64,000 nt of DNA from Euborellia annulipes (taxonomy: Eukaryota; Arthropoda; Insecta; Dermaptera; Anisolabididae): positions 1 through 64,000 of the forward strand of contig JAKCPI010003224.1 of NCBI GenBank assembly GCA_023213315.1, given 5' to 3'. Under the pieces are notes generated by a model. It was given only the letters and a program-made list of their open reading frames with translations. It ran no database searches and was not told the origin of the DNA. The position numbers and the translations under genes were made by a program. Each line of letters begins with the position of its first letter. Position 1 is the first letter of the stretch. This document shows positions 53,705 through 63,590 of this stretch, one piece after another.

Positions 53705-54560
53705 TACTTTCTCTTACCTCTATATATATGTAATATATATATAGAAAGTATTGGATTCATGTCAAAAATTCGATGTCGAGATTTTGATGGATCTTCACGT
53801 TTTGAGGTCCCCTGAATCCAAAAAAGTGGTTTTCGCGACATGGTATGTCTGTCTGTCTGGCTGTCTGTGTGTCTGTCTGTCTGTCTGTGAACAAAATATC
53901 TCAAGAACGAAAAGAGCTAGTAGGTTGAAATTTTATATTTAAGTTAGGCACCCCCCTGGGACGTGACACGAAGCTTTTGAACAAAATCGGCCAAAAAGTA
54001 CTAGTACTTTACTGATGCACTTTTTCAGTTTTTTTCGATTTTCTCTAAATTTGCTCCAACGATTTTTTTTAAAATTCAAAAATCAATTATTTTTTAGATC
54101 TTCAATAAAATGTATATTCTCATTTTGTGATTGAAATCTTCTGAAGACCACTTTACTCTTGTACTCCATAGAAAAGATAGGAGAAATGGTTGCCATGGTA
54201 ACAAAAAATAAAAATTTACCCATACTTATAAATTTTACATCTTGAATTCAATTGTACCCTACTGTCGGAAACTAAATACATGTCGACACAAAAAATCTGG
54301 TGTGACAAGCACAGAACACAACTTTCGATTACCGAAGGTAAGAGAAAGTTGTGTGCTGTGCGCCAGTCACACCAGATTTTTTGTGTCGACATGTATTTAG
54401 TTTCCGACAGTAGGTACAATTGAATTCAAGATGTAAAATTTATAAGTATGGGTAAATTTTTATTTTTTGTTACCATGGCAACCATTTCTCCTATCTTTTC
54501 TATGGAGTACAAGAGTAAAGTGGTCTTCAGAAGATTTCAATCACAAAATGAGAATATACT
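53705..54560. repeat. Foldback repeat with arms on both sides of the hairpin
   Basis: Complete left arm from TTTACTTTCTCTTACC, hairpin at 54292-54380, then an inverted right arm (CGACATGTATTTAGTTTCCG) to AATGAGAATATA at about 54558. The only long two-armed copy here apart from 4605; the shared palindrome exceeds 350 bp. Confidence 0.8.
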
Positions 54561-55157
54561 CGATAGATTTTTCTCCTTTTATTTATTTATTTGATAGTTA
54601 CAATTTCCAAAGGTTTTTTTTTATTTTATTTGAAAAAGCAATTAAATTGATCCCCCCATCGTTTGTTTGCTCACCCTTTCAATCAGAGTTCTTCTATCTT
54701 GAAGAGTTTTCTTTAAATCGAATTCAACACCAATCCCTAAGAAGACCTATTTCCATTATATTATTTTATATAAAAGAAGATTTTATTCTGCATCCATACA
54801 AGATTTGAATAAATTTTATTGTTCAGGTTCATTGAATCCTTCGATAATTGAATGTGTGCTGTGCTTGTCACTAGGGCTGCGCAAAATAATCGATTATTCA
54901 TCAACTAGCCGCGCCACCCCCTGGGCCCCCCCCACCAGCTGGCTCGGGCCCGCCTGCGCCTTTTCTTAATTATGAAATGAAAATTATTATTATTCCATTC
55001 CAATAGGGACCGTGCGTCTAGACCTTTGCGCCAACTAGTGGCAATCATCTTAATTAGTCGGGGGATTTGTTAAATATTTAACATGTGATTTATTTTTGAA
55101 TAATTATTAATTAAATATATTGAGATTATTTGAAGTTTGTCGACTTTAAGAAAAAAT

Positions 55158-55570
55158 TGCTGTATCCTTAGCTGTAATAATACCTCACTTCAGAAACCTG
55201 GAATGGATGTGAAAGTGAAATTTTATAAATTTCCAGATAGCCACATGAAAATAGCAAAACGTAAACAGTGGATAAAAAAACAGTAAAAAATTATGACTAA
55301 GACCAAAATTAATTAAAAATATATTATATAATTAAAATGAATTTTGAGATTAAACTCGACGCATGTAAATAACTCATTTTGTTAACCAGGTTCTTAATAT
55401 TTGACATTTATTTCATAATAAAAACTTAACCTTGAAACTTTTTTCCATTTCAGAGAAAATCCAAAAGACTGGATACATATCAAAATTCGAGAATTTATAG
55501 TAATACTCATTTTATAAACAACGAAAAATCGGAACATCCGTCTTATATTCCCTCGATTTTTCCTGGAAGC
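55158..55570 (+). pseudogene. THAP-domain pseudogene, two exons
   Basis: Exon 1 (about 55158-55282) reads NCCILSCNNTSLQKPGMD, then VKVKFYKFPDSHMKIAKRK and QWIKK: the N-terminal half of a C2CH THAP zinc finger, including the FYKFP and R..W motifs. A donor CA|GTAAAA and acceptor TTCCATTTCAG (55443-55453) join in frame to QENPKDWIHIKIREF. A frameshift follows before HFINNEKSEHPSYIPSIFP, the end of the domain, which resembles the AVPTIF-type motif of THAP proteins. The third zinc Cys position reads Tyr. Confidence 0.75.
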
Positions 55571-55697
55571 AAAAATATTTTTAAAAAATATACAATCCTT
55601 GTGAGGTATCCGGCTATTAAAAATTCGTGAATTACTAAAAGCTGCTAGTACTAATAAATAATAAACTAATAAGTACTAATAAATCCTCTTTTTGGTC

Positions 55698-55869
55698 ACA
55701 AAGACCTATTCACCCCAGAAGAAGTAGATGAAACATAACCTGCAACATTGCTTCTGTAAGGATACATATTGAACGAATTAAGAACTTTAAAATTTTATCT
55801 AAAGTTCCAAATTCATTATTTCCTCATATTGATGAGAACTTGAATATAAAACGAATGATTTGGATTTAA
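55698..55869 (+). pseudogene. DDE_4-type transposase C-terminal fragment
   Basis: KDLFTPEEVDET, then in a shifted frame CNIASVRIHIERIKNFKIL and SKVPNSLFPHIDENL, stop at 55869. The A.VRIHIER...RIKNFKIL pattern is the C-terminal signature of Harbinger/IS5-related DDE_4 transposases, with its helix containing the last acidic residue (E of HIER). Broken by a frameshift. Confidence 0.75.
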
Positions 55870-56449
55870 ATGTGACTTTGACGCTTATGACACTTTCAAA
55901 AGAATTTGTTTTTTCAACTACCGCATAGACATGTTTTGAGTTGAATATTTTTTTTCTCTTTTTCATCATTCTGGCCGCGTATAATATTACTGACAACTAG
56001 TTGAAATCAGTATTTTATTATTTTTTCCATTTTTTAAAATATTTTATGTTGTTTGCAATGAATGTTTACATTCCACAAAGTTTGTCAAAAGAACACTAGA
56101 CAGCGCTTACTTAGGCTATAGTGCTGCCTCTATGTTTCACGCACGATCCCTATACAATGTCTCCTTGAGGATTTGTTTACATTCATAGAATACACAACTG
56201 CATTTCTATGTGAGAAATCGTAATTTTAGGAATTAATAACTCAAAAAATTTTAAGAATTCCAGGACCAGAGTATTTTTCTGGGACTCTCCATAATGTCCT
56301 CTATAAGACTGCAAAATTTCGTTTCGAAATTCCAACGGGAAATTGGTCTAACAGAGCGTGACAGACAGACGGACACACCGCAATTATTATATATAGAAGA
56401 AGATTATTTTGTTAAAAAATAATCGATAAAGCTGAACGCACACCGATTG

Positions 56450-56725
56450 AGCAAAATCGATGGAACGAATTTCGATAAAATTGAAAATAACTGAAAAAAG
56501 TACATCAGTAAAGTACTAGTACTCTTTGGCCGATTTTGTTCAAAAGCTTCGAGTCACGTGTCAGGGGGATACTTAACGTGAATATAAAATTTCTACCTCG
56601 TAGCTCTTTTTGTCCTTGGCACACAGGCACAGAGACTGCGGGACCCACTTTTTTGGATCCAGGGAACGTGTATTTCCATCAAAATCTCTACATCGAATTT
56701 TTGACATGAATCCAATACTCTATTA
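56450..56725 (-). repeat. Foldback repeat arm
   Basis: GTACATCAGTAAAGTACTAG, TTTGTTCAAAAGCTTCGAGTC, ATCTCTACATCGAATTTTTG; outer TATA end decayed. Confidence 0.65.
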
Positions 56726-56729
56726 ATAA

Positions 56730-57080
56730 TAAATAAAGTAAACGAATAACGCCAATGAGATGGTTTATAGCAACATGCCTGAATTTGAAGAGTTAAACGA
56801 AAAATAATCTCAAAGCCATATAGAAACAATTGATGGAGGAATAAATAAAAAAAAGCTCCGTGAAATACGTAAATAAATATATATATGGGGGAGAGAGAAC
56901 TTGGAATGGGGAATCGATAACGACATTATGGATGGTGGAAAATCGCATCGCATCTTTTATCCCTTTGGAGCTCGCCAGGAATTCATAACAAGGAGGCAAA
57001 GCAGAGTGAATTCCTACGGTATGAGAAGAATCAAAGTGGATTCGAATAATGGATTATAAAGATAAAACATATTTAAAAGC
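56730..57080. other. Intergenic DNA, no gene seen
   Basis: No domain in short ORFs; GGGGGAGAGAGAACTTGG at 56886 is simple sequence. Confidence 0.4.
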
Positions 57081-57084
57081 TTGA

Positions 57085-57430
57085 TTTACTTTCTCTTATC
57101 TATACGGTATATTAATATTGGATTCATGTCAAAAATTCGATGTCGAGATTTTGATGGATATACACGTTTTGAGGTCCCCTGAGTCCAAAAAAGTGGGCAA
57201 TTTTAAGCAAGGAAGTTGAAATTTTATATTTAAGTTAGGCACCTTCCTTGAAGGTGAAAATAGACTTTTAATCTAAATCGACCAAAGAGTACTAGTACTT
57301 TACTGATGCACGTTTTAGTTTTTTTCGATTTTCTCAAAATTCGCTCCAACGATTTTGATTAAAATTCATAAATCAATTATTCTTTACATTCTCTTTAAAA
57401 TGTATATTCTCATTTCGCCCTTGAAATTAT
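57085..57430 (+). repeat. Foldback repeat arm
   Basis: TTTACTTTCTCTTATCTATA through CATTTCGCCCTTGAAATTA, then unique DNA. Confidence 0.65.
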
Positions 57431-57763
57431 AGGGATTTGACCCTTGTTATTAATATTTAAACAAAAATATATTTTTATAGGATCACATGTCACGACGGTT
57501 ACCTGGAAATTCCTATGTTGTTTGTGAACAAATATTTATATTTTTATTTTCTATTTTTCTAAAAAGTTTATTGTCATTTTTCTTCAAGAAAGAATTAAAA
57601 TCTATTTTATAAAACAACTTTTACTTTATTTGAGTCACTACAAAATCTTTTGAAGTACACTTTACTCTTGTACTTCATAGGAAAATAGGAGAAATGGTTG
57701 CCATGGTAACAAAATGTAACGATAAATTAAATTGTATGCTGGGTATGTTAGATTAGAGCCGGG

Positions 57764-58032
57764 CCCCCGGGTGTGGCGTAGTAGGTAGCGTGCCTACCTC
57801 CTATACCAAACGTCGCGGGTTCGGACCCAGGCAGTCCGATGATTTTATTTAAGCCATTTGGATACCAGATGGCTTAAATAGAAATGCCTGAACCCCCAAT
57901 ATATATATTACTTACAACGGTTATCGTCTAAAGTCTTAAATGGCCTGAGTTGCCGAAAAGACTGTGTGAATGTGTGTGTGAGTGTGAGTGTGAATGAGAA
58001 AAAAGTGTGAATGTTTTAAAAAAAAAAAAAAA
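57764..58032 (+). repeat. Full-length tRNA-derived SINE with 14-bp duplication
   Basis: GGTGTGGCGTAGTAGGTAGC (A box), GTCGCGGGTTCGGACCC (B box), CCATTTGGATACCAGATGG body hairpin, GGCCTGAGTTGCCGAAAAG tail, TGTGTG and poly-A. AGATTAGAGCCGGG on both sides (57750-57763, 58033-58046). Confidence 0.92.
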
Positions 58033-58177
58033 AGATTAGAGCCGGGAGGAATAAAACCAGCGATAACGGTTGCCATCTTCAGCGCCAATGAAATGAATTT
58101 TATGGTGTCCCTGGCATATATGATAATATTGTAATGTATAGGAAGCATCAGCCTGGAGCGCTCGGGTTTCATTGGCA

Positions 58178-58212
58178 CTGAAGATGGCAACCGTTATGGT
58201 TACCGAAACGTC
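58178..58212 (+). ncRNA. Hammerhead-ribozyme-like motif
   Basis: CTGAAGA, T, GGCAACC-GTTAT-GGTTACC, GAAACGTC. Stem I pairs GGCA with TGCT. Confidence 0.66.
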
Positions 58213-58679
58213 TGCTTAGAATAAAAGTGTAAAGGTGTTCGACAAACGCTGGTTTTATTCCTCCCGACTCCAATCTCACATATCCAGCATACAATTTAAT
58301 TTATATTTACATTTTGTTACCATGGCAACCACTTCTATCTTCTCTATGAAGTACAAGAGTAAAGTGGTCTTCAGAATATTTCAATGGCAAAATGAGAATA
58401 TACATTTTAAAGAGAATCTAAAAAATAATTGATTTTTGAATTCTAAAAAAAATCGTTGGAGCGAATTTTGAGAAAATTGAAAAAAACTGAAAAAGTACAT
58501 CATTAAAATATTAATATTCTTTGGCCGATTTTGATTGTCACGTCCCATGTGGGTGTTTAACTTATATATAAAATTTCAACCTCATAGTTCAATTTCTTCA
58601 TGCTTTAAATTGAACTCAGACAGACACACATACACACAGAGAGACCATGTCGCGAAAAGCACTTTTTGAAATTCAGGGG

Positions 58680-59485
58680 ATATAGGGATAAAGGCAGTTA
58701 AAAACTTTCCATTAAAAATTAACGTTAAATATGAGTTGTTTTTTTTACAGAGAGAAAAGAGAAAGAAAAGATATAAATACCATTTCAAAGAAAGAGATTA
58801 TCTAATTGATTGAGAAAGAAATTAGGCGGGACGAATGTGAGAAGTGTTTAAGAAACGATTGGCGCCTTCCCCCTCCTCTCCCGCCCCTCCCTCCCTCCGC
58901 CCGCGCTTTCATTCTGATTGTCGATGGTTAAAAATAGAACGACAATTAAAAGTAAAAGAATTTCCATTCTTTATTTTTTATTATTAAATAATTGAATAAA
59001 TAAAATGAAAAATATTATAGTTTATAAGAACGATGAATCAAAATAAATTGGTTCCGATATTTGTGCGTTTAATCAAAACACTTGTTAGTGTACAGTTAAT
59101 TTATATACAAATTTTGTTAACCAATGTAATAACAAAATTGGAAAATTATTACTCTAAAAAAAAAAATGATATTAATATAAATGTATTTAAGTAAGCAGAT
59201 CGCCTGCCGGAAGAACTCAATAAAAAATCATCTAACATCTTTTTATATTATCTATAAACATTAAAAAAAAAAAGAATAATAATAAACAGAAAATAAAAAA
59301 AATTCCAAGTAAAGACACTCACACATGGATCAAATAACCTTCTTAACAAACGCCCATAAAATAATTTCTAATTGAACACAATTATTTTCTAGTCGATTTT
59401 TTTTTTAATAATAATTAAGCACCGGCCATGTTCTTGGCTTGGCTTGAAGGGAGTTGAATAATTAATTAAATAAATTTCAATCTAC
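58680..59485. other. Possible intron of the 59.5-kb gene, with GC-rich block
   Basis: CCCTCCTCTCCCGCCCCTCC and CTCCCTCCGCCCGCGC (58870-58907) stand out from AT-rich surroundings. It could be a regulatory or exon-associated island. No coding exon is supported. Confidence 0.35.
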
Positions 59486-59576
59486 CTGAGTCGAAGGTGA
59501 TGGCAGGCGCTTCACGATATAAAATTGAATACTTGTGAAGACACATCACAATAAAAATTAAACTCACTGAACACAT
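59486..59576 (-). CDS. Possible first coding exon of a secreted or membrane protein (unrecognised)
   Basis: Starting at ATG (59574-59576, context AAAATGT) the frame is open for 30 codons plus one base and ends at CAG|GTAGAT. The peptide MCSVSLIFIVMCLHKYSI followed by LYREAPAITFDS begins with a hydrophobic run like a signal peptide. Upstream at 59650-59655 (minus strand) TCAGTC matches the arthropod initiator, and CGGTTCG about 28-34 bases further on resembles a downstream promoter element, although one base off the usual spacing. No further exon was found and I recognise no family. A chance open frame this short is possible. Confidence 0.35.
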
Positions 59577-59649
59577 TTTATTATTTTTTAAAGCACTAAA
59601 TAAAATCACTTAACGAAAACGAACCGAGCGAGTGGAGAATTGGAAGTCG

Positions 59650-59655
59650 GACTGA
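59650..59655 (-). promoter_or_regulatory. Candidate initiator TCAGTC
   Basis: TCAGTC on the minus strand, 74 bases upstream of the ATG of the exon at 59486-59576, in a locally GC-richer block (GAGCGCTCTAGCGG upstream). Confidence 0.3.
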
Positions 59656-59899
59656 TTGATTGGCTTGTTCTCCGCTAGAGCGCTCTGCGGTGCGTCTTTT
59701 TGTTTTTACTCTTTGAAACAATATTAAATTGGAAAAAAAAATAATTTAATGAAAAAAATTAATAATATGAAGAAAAAAATTATTTTATTAAATTATTTAT
59801 ATTGGGATGCTTTTGAAGATATTATTATAAAAAAAAAATAAAGTTCAAAGAATACAAATACTTTTTTACCAACATCATATTGCGTTATTTAATTAACAA

Positions 59900-60135
59900 T
59901 ATCGCCGGGAGGCCTGGCAACGGAGTAGAGCAACAGTCACCACAATCGTTGCTGTTAAGCAATGCCAAGCGCGGCGAAATCTGGGATTGGTGACCTCCAG
60001 AAATCAGCCAGTAGAACGTCCCCCGGTAGCCATCGGTGTTATAAATGTTTAATAATATGTATATGTAAAATTAAAACTCAAATGGCCTCTGCAGCCGAAA
60101 AGGGGGGAATAAATAAAATAAATAAATAAATTAAC
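59900..60135 (+). repeat. 5S rRNA-derived SINE
   Basis: GTTAAGCAATGCCAAGCGCG (59954 on) and TGGGATTGGTGACCTCCAG (59982 on) match the internal promoter (box A, box C) of eukaryotic 5S rRNA genes. The SINE tail GGCCTCTGCAGCCGAAAAG at about 60084 resembles the tRNA-derived SINEs here. It ends in an AAATAAAT run. Not a functional 5S gene because the termini do not pair. Confidence 0.75.
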
Positions 60136-60159
60136 AATAACCATCCAATATAAATGCGA

Positions 60160-60230
60160 AATTTGATGCCAAAGATTGGATATCGGTTGGAGATCCTAGG
60201 TTCAAATCCCAGGCGGCTGACGTTTGACCC
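60160..60230 (+). repeat. tRNA-like SINE head fragment
   Basis: GATATCGGTTGGAGATCC and CCTAGGTTCAAATCCCAGG (B box). No A box is clear. Confidence 0.4.
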
Positions 60231-60593
60231 AAAACTTAAATGTCAAAGTCATAAAGTTTATTTCGCTCAAGTTAACAAGCAAGACAAGAAGCAAATTAGC
60301 CTTTTATTCGTTGTATAGATAACACACGAGACAGAGTAGACGATACGGTTGCCTACGCTCAAGGCACGAAGCGAAAAGAAAAAGCTTATCTCGTGAAATG
60401 CAAGTGTCACGTTGATGATACCACTGGGGAACGAAGCATATTTCATTATTAAGGACAGACACAATTATTAAAGATAAAATTGCGGAATTAAACAAAACGT
60501 TGATAGAACCTCCCGAAGAAGGGGGAAGAGAGGGCAAAACTTTCGTAAAATAATATCGACAAAAATTCAAATAATACTTTATTTTGCCTATAT

Positions 60594-60905
60594 AAAAAAT
60601 CTGGTGTGACTGGTCGCAAAGCACACAACTTCCTCCCACCTTCGGTTATCGAAGGTTGTTATCTGTGATTTGCCAGAGAGGGAAATTTAAAACTTTATGA
60701 TTTTGCAATTGTTCGCCGAAGCACTTGTATATAAATATTTTTCTTTGCTTATAAAGTTGTTATAAAATTGTTATCTTGAATTTTAATTTACTAATGGAAA
60801 TTAAATATACTGTATATCGATATAAAAAAATCTGGTTTAACAAGTAAAGAACAGTATTTTAATACTAGAAAGTTGTGTGGTGTGCTACTTTCACACCAGA
60901 TTTTT
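60594..60905. repeat. Two foldback hairpin copies
   Basis: First at 60594-60665 (AAAAAATCTGGTGTGACTGG, right half diverged). Second at 60825-60905 (AAAAAAATCTGGTTTAACAA ... TTTCACACCAGATTTTT), diverged. Confidence 0.65.
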
Positions 60906-60974
60906 ATTATTATTTAACTTTTTTTAAACATTCATTTATACTCACTATTCTTAACTTGATTAGAAATCTATTTT

Positions 60975-61632
60975 GACTTTCTCTTACCTCTATATATATA
61001 TAGAGAGAGAGAGAGAGAGAAAGTATTCGATTCGATTCATATCAAAAATTCCATGTCTATATTTTGATGGATATACACGTTTTGAAGTCCCCTGAATCCA
61101 AAAAAGTGACTTTCGTGACATGGTCTGTCTGTCTGTGAACAAAATATCTAAAAAGCGAAGAGAGCTAGGAGGTTGAAATTTTATATTCGGGGTTCGGACC
61201 CCTGGCAGGGCGATGAATTTATTTAAGCCATTTGGATACCAGATGGCTTAAATAGAAATGCCTGAACTCCCAATAGATATATTCATTACAACGGTTATCG
61301 TCTAAAGTTTTAAATGGCCTCAGTTGCCGAAAAGAATGTGTGAATAAGAAAAAAGTGTGAATGTTTTTTAAAAATAAAAAAAAAATAAATATTTTTTAGA
61401 TGCTCTTTGAAATGTATATTTACATTTTGCCTTCAAAATTGTTTGAAGCACACTTTACTCTTGTACTCCATAGGAAAGATAGGAGAGATGAGAGACCATG
61501 GGAACAAAATATAAATATTTTCCCGTCTAATAAATTTTACATTTTGAATTCTAATATATCGGCGGAAACTATAAATACAGGGATATGTCGACTTGAAAAA
61601 TCTGGTGGGACAGTCACAGCAGATTTTTTTAA
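60975..61632 (+). repeat. Foldback repeat copy split by a SINE
   Basis: Outer GACTTTCTCTTACC and arm to 61187, SINE 61188-61392, arm from about 61385 and a shortened hairpin TCTGGTGGGACAGTCACAGC to 61632. Confidence 0.7.
61188..61392 (+). repeat. SINE, 5' truncated
   Basis: Starts at the B box (CGGGGTTCGGACCCCTGG); has body hairpin and tail GGCCTCAGTTGCCGAAAAG. Confidence 0.75.
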
Positions 61633-61639
61633 ATGAATC

Positions 61640-62235
61640 CATAATCCCCAAACCGCCTAAAGCAGTTCATAGAGCTAGTAATTGAAAAGAAGAAATTTAA
61701 TTCAAATTACGCAAATTCGCTTTTAAATTAGAAACTTGATCAAAGATGTTGGTTAGAATGGTCAAAGACTAAACACAAATACGCAACTCCAACTACTGGA
61801 TAATCAATTTGTAGAAACTCTCAAGCTTAGCCTCGACTTGATGCTTAAGTTCTAAATAAACCTAAACTTTCATTAGACGTATATAGGCATTGAATCTTTT
61901 GTAAATTTCAATTTCTATTTCCTCTTTAATTTCAATTTGCCAGGACATTGTGAAGAGATGACAGACAGTGTGCACTTTGTCATCTATTAAAGAGAGAAGA
62001 GGAATAATTTTATTTAAGCCATTTGGATACCCCATTTTGTATTAATTATTTATTAATAACTTCTTATTCTGCAGTCGTTTTCAAGAACTGTGCACTTGCT
62101 CCAACTCAAGCGAACTAACCTTTAAGGGACCGTTACGTGAATCAAGATAACAACATCCACATTCATCCCCATGAAGTTAAACACCATCATCACAGCAACT
62201 TTAAGATGATGATGCTAACTTCATTTCATATAAAA
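61640..62235. other. Intergenic DNA with a reversed Penelope-3' fragment
   Basis: CGTTTTCAAGAACTGTGCAC to AACTCAAGCGAACTAACC (62078-62120) is the reverse of the segment before the motif at 53514. No gene seen. Confidence 0.5.
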
Positions 62236-62240
62236 TGCTA

Positions 62241-62851
62241 TTAAGGGGGTTCAGGAGCGACGTCTAAACGTACTTTAAAAAAAAAACTATACTATTATAA
62301 AGAATTTTTCAATGCGGTTTTTTATTTAAATGAATTAAATTCATAAGAGATTATTGGGACATCGAGCTATAATTTGTTTAATGACTTATTAACAAATTAT
62401 CGTAATTAATTTTTTTGTTATCAAACAAATACAAAAAAACAATCTGTCCCAATAATCTTTAATTTTTTTAAAATTAAAAATCAATTTATTGTTATTATTA
62501 ATCACATATTAATTAAGAAATTTTTAAAATAAGCTTAGATGATTTATTTAAAAATCAACTGTCAAATTAGTTCAGCATTCTTGCAATAGATGGCAGGCTA
62601 GTCTAACAGCTGATCCCCTTTTTGGCCTATATTTATATATTTTTATAAAAGATACATAATATATAATAACATTTATAAAGTATTTATTGGTAAAAGATCA
62701 ATGAAAATGAACCAAATGCATTAAATATTATTAGCTACCATTATGACATCTCTTGGCAAATTTTTGATTTTTTGGGCATACATTTTATGACACACAACGC
62801 CATCTTAGCGGGAAAAACGTGCGTAACACCTTCGCTCCTGTTCCGCCTTAA
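62241..62851 (-). mobile_element. TTAA-flanked MITE, uninterrupted copy
   Basis: TTAAGGGGGTTCAGGAGCGA ... TCGCTCCTGTTCCGCCTTAA; aligned in reverse with 48303-48625 plus 49828-50120. It preserves the pre-insertion site of the Helitron near 62550. Confidence 0.8.
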
Positions 62852-62854
62852 CCG

Positions 62855-63045
62855 ATTTTTTTTCAAAAGCCTACTGTCACGTGCCAGCAGGTGCCTAACT
62901 TAAATACAAAATTTCAACCTCATAGCTCTTTTCGTTCTTGAAATATTTTGTTCACAGACAGACGACTCAAAACATGTATGACATCGAACTTTTGACATGA
63001 ATTCAATAGTCTACTTTCTTAAGATATATAGGTAAGAGAAAGTAA
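62855..63045 (-). repeat. Foldback repeat arm, outer part
   Basis: TTTCAAAAGCCTACTGTCAC through GACATCGAACTTTTGACATG to ATATATAGGTAAGAGAAAGT. Confidence 0.7.
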
Positions 63046-63590
63046 TAATACTTAATTCCCAATCAGAAATAAATTGTAAATTCTCAGGGGTAATGGGGAG
63101 GGGGGAGGGGGAAGCAAAGCCCTTCTGGATCTATAATAATAATAACAACAAGGAATATAGAAAATTGGTTTATTAATACTCGTGTAATACATAAACGAAC
63201 GAATAAATGCGAATCCGGCTGAGATTTAAAAGAATTAATCTGACAGACAGGGCTTATGATATCCCCCCCCCCCCCTGGCTTCCTGCTGCTAAAGCCAAAT
63301 AAAATTACCAAATTTAATAGCTGAGTTCCCCTAATGGATCATCCAGGCATTCAAGTGAGAGATTTCGTTTAAATGATTTATTTGTACTAGCGTTCAAACA
63401 ACACACCATTGCAGTGCATAGTTTTATTAATTTGTATTTTATTCAGCCGGATGATTTTGAATATTAGGCCTACACAAATGATCAGAAAAAAAATCATTCA
63501 ATAAGAGGCCCAGAGAAATAAGGCTGTTGAACGCCTCCCGAAAGCTAATGGAATTTTTTGTAAAGATATTGTATTATTTTTTTGAGCCCA
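63045..63590. other. Intergenic DNA, no gene seen
   Basis: G and C runs at about 63100 and 63262 create short ORFs; none has a domain. Confidence 0.4.

Larger units (their letters stand above)
55005..56151 (+). mobile_element. THAP/DDE transposon remnant, AT duplication (ISL2EU/Harbinger-related)
   Basis: Inverted ends AGGGACCGTGCGT and ACGCACGATCCCT with AT on both sides (55003-55004, 56152-56153). Excision restores CCAATACAATG, comparable to CCAATCCAGTG in other Helitron copies. Inside are remains of a THAP domain and of a DDE_4-like transposase end. A 2-bp AT duplication plus THAP plus DDE_4 fits the ISL2EU group; P-element origin is less likely because P elements make 8-bp duplications. 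Confidence 0.7.
54905..56395 (-). mobile_element. Helitron-like element split by a THAP-DDE transposon
   Basis: Minus strand: 3' end GGGCCCGAGCCAGCTGG ... GGCGCGGCTAG at 54905; the other half 56152-56395 has TCCTTGAGGATTTGTTTAC and GAGCGTGACAGACAGACGG. The halves join across CCAAT. Confidence 0.7.
57725..58285. repeat. Palindrome with one intact hammerhead motif, split by SINE
   Basis: Arms AAATTGTATGCTGGGTATG and inverse ATATCCAGCATACAATTTA. The left motif is deleted (only GGCGCTGAAGATGGCAACCG remains near 58050). Confidence 0.7.
57655..58680. repeat. Foldback arms flanking a hammerhead palindrome and a SINE
   Basis: Arm CACTTTACTCTTGTACTTCA to about 57720 and, inverted, from about 58310 to 58680. 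Confidence 0.65.

Noticed and set aside
55005..56151. P-element assignment based on the THAP domain
   Set aside because: The duplication is AT (2 bp) and the C-terminal fragment is DDE_4-like, both unlike P elements.
59953..60000. Functional 5S rRNA gene
   Set aside because: Only the internal promoter part resembles 5S; the terminal helix is absent and a SINE tail with A-rich end follows.
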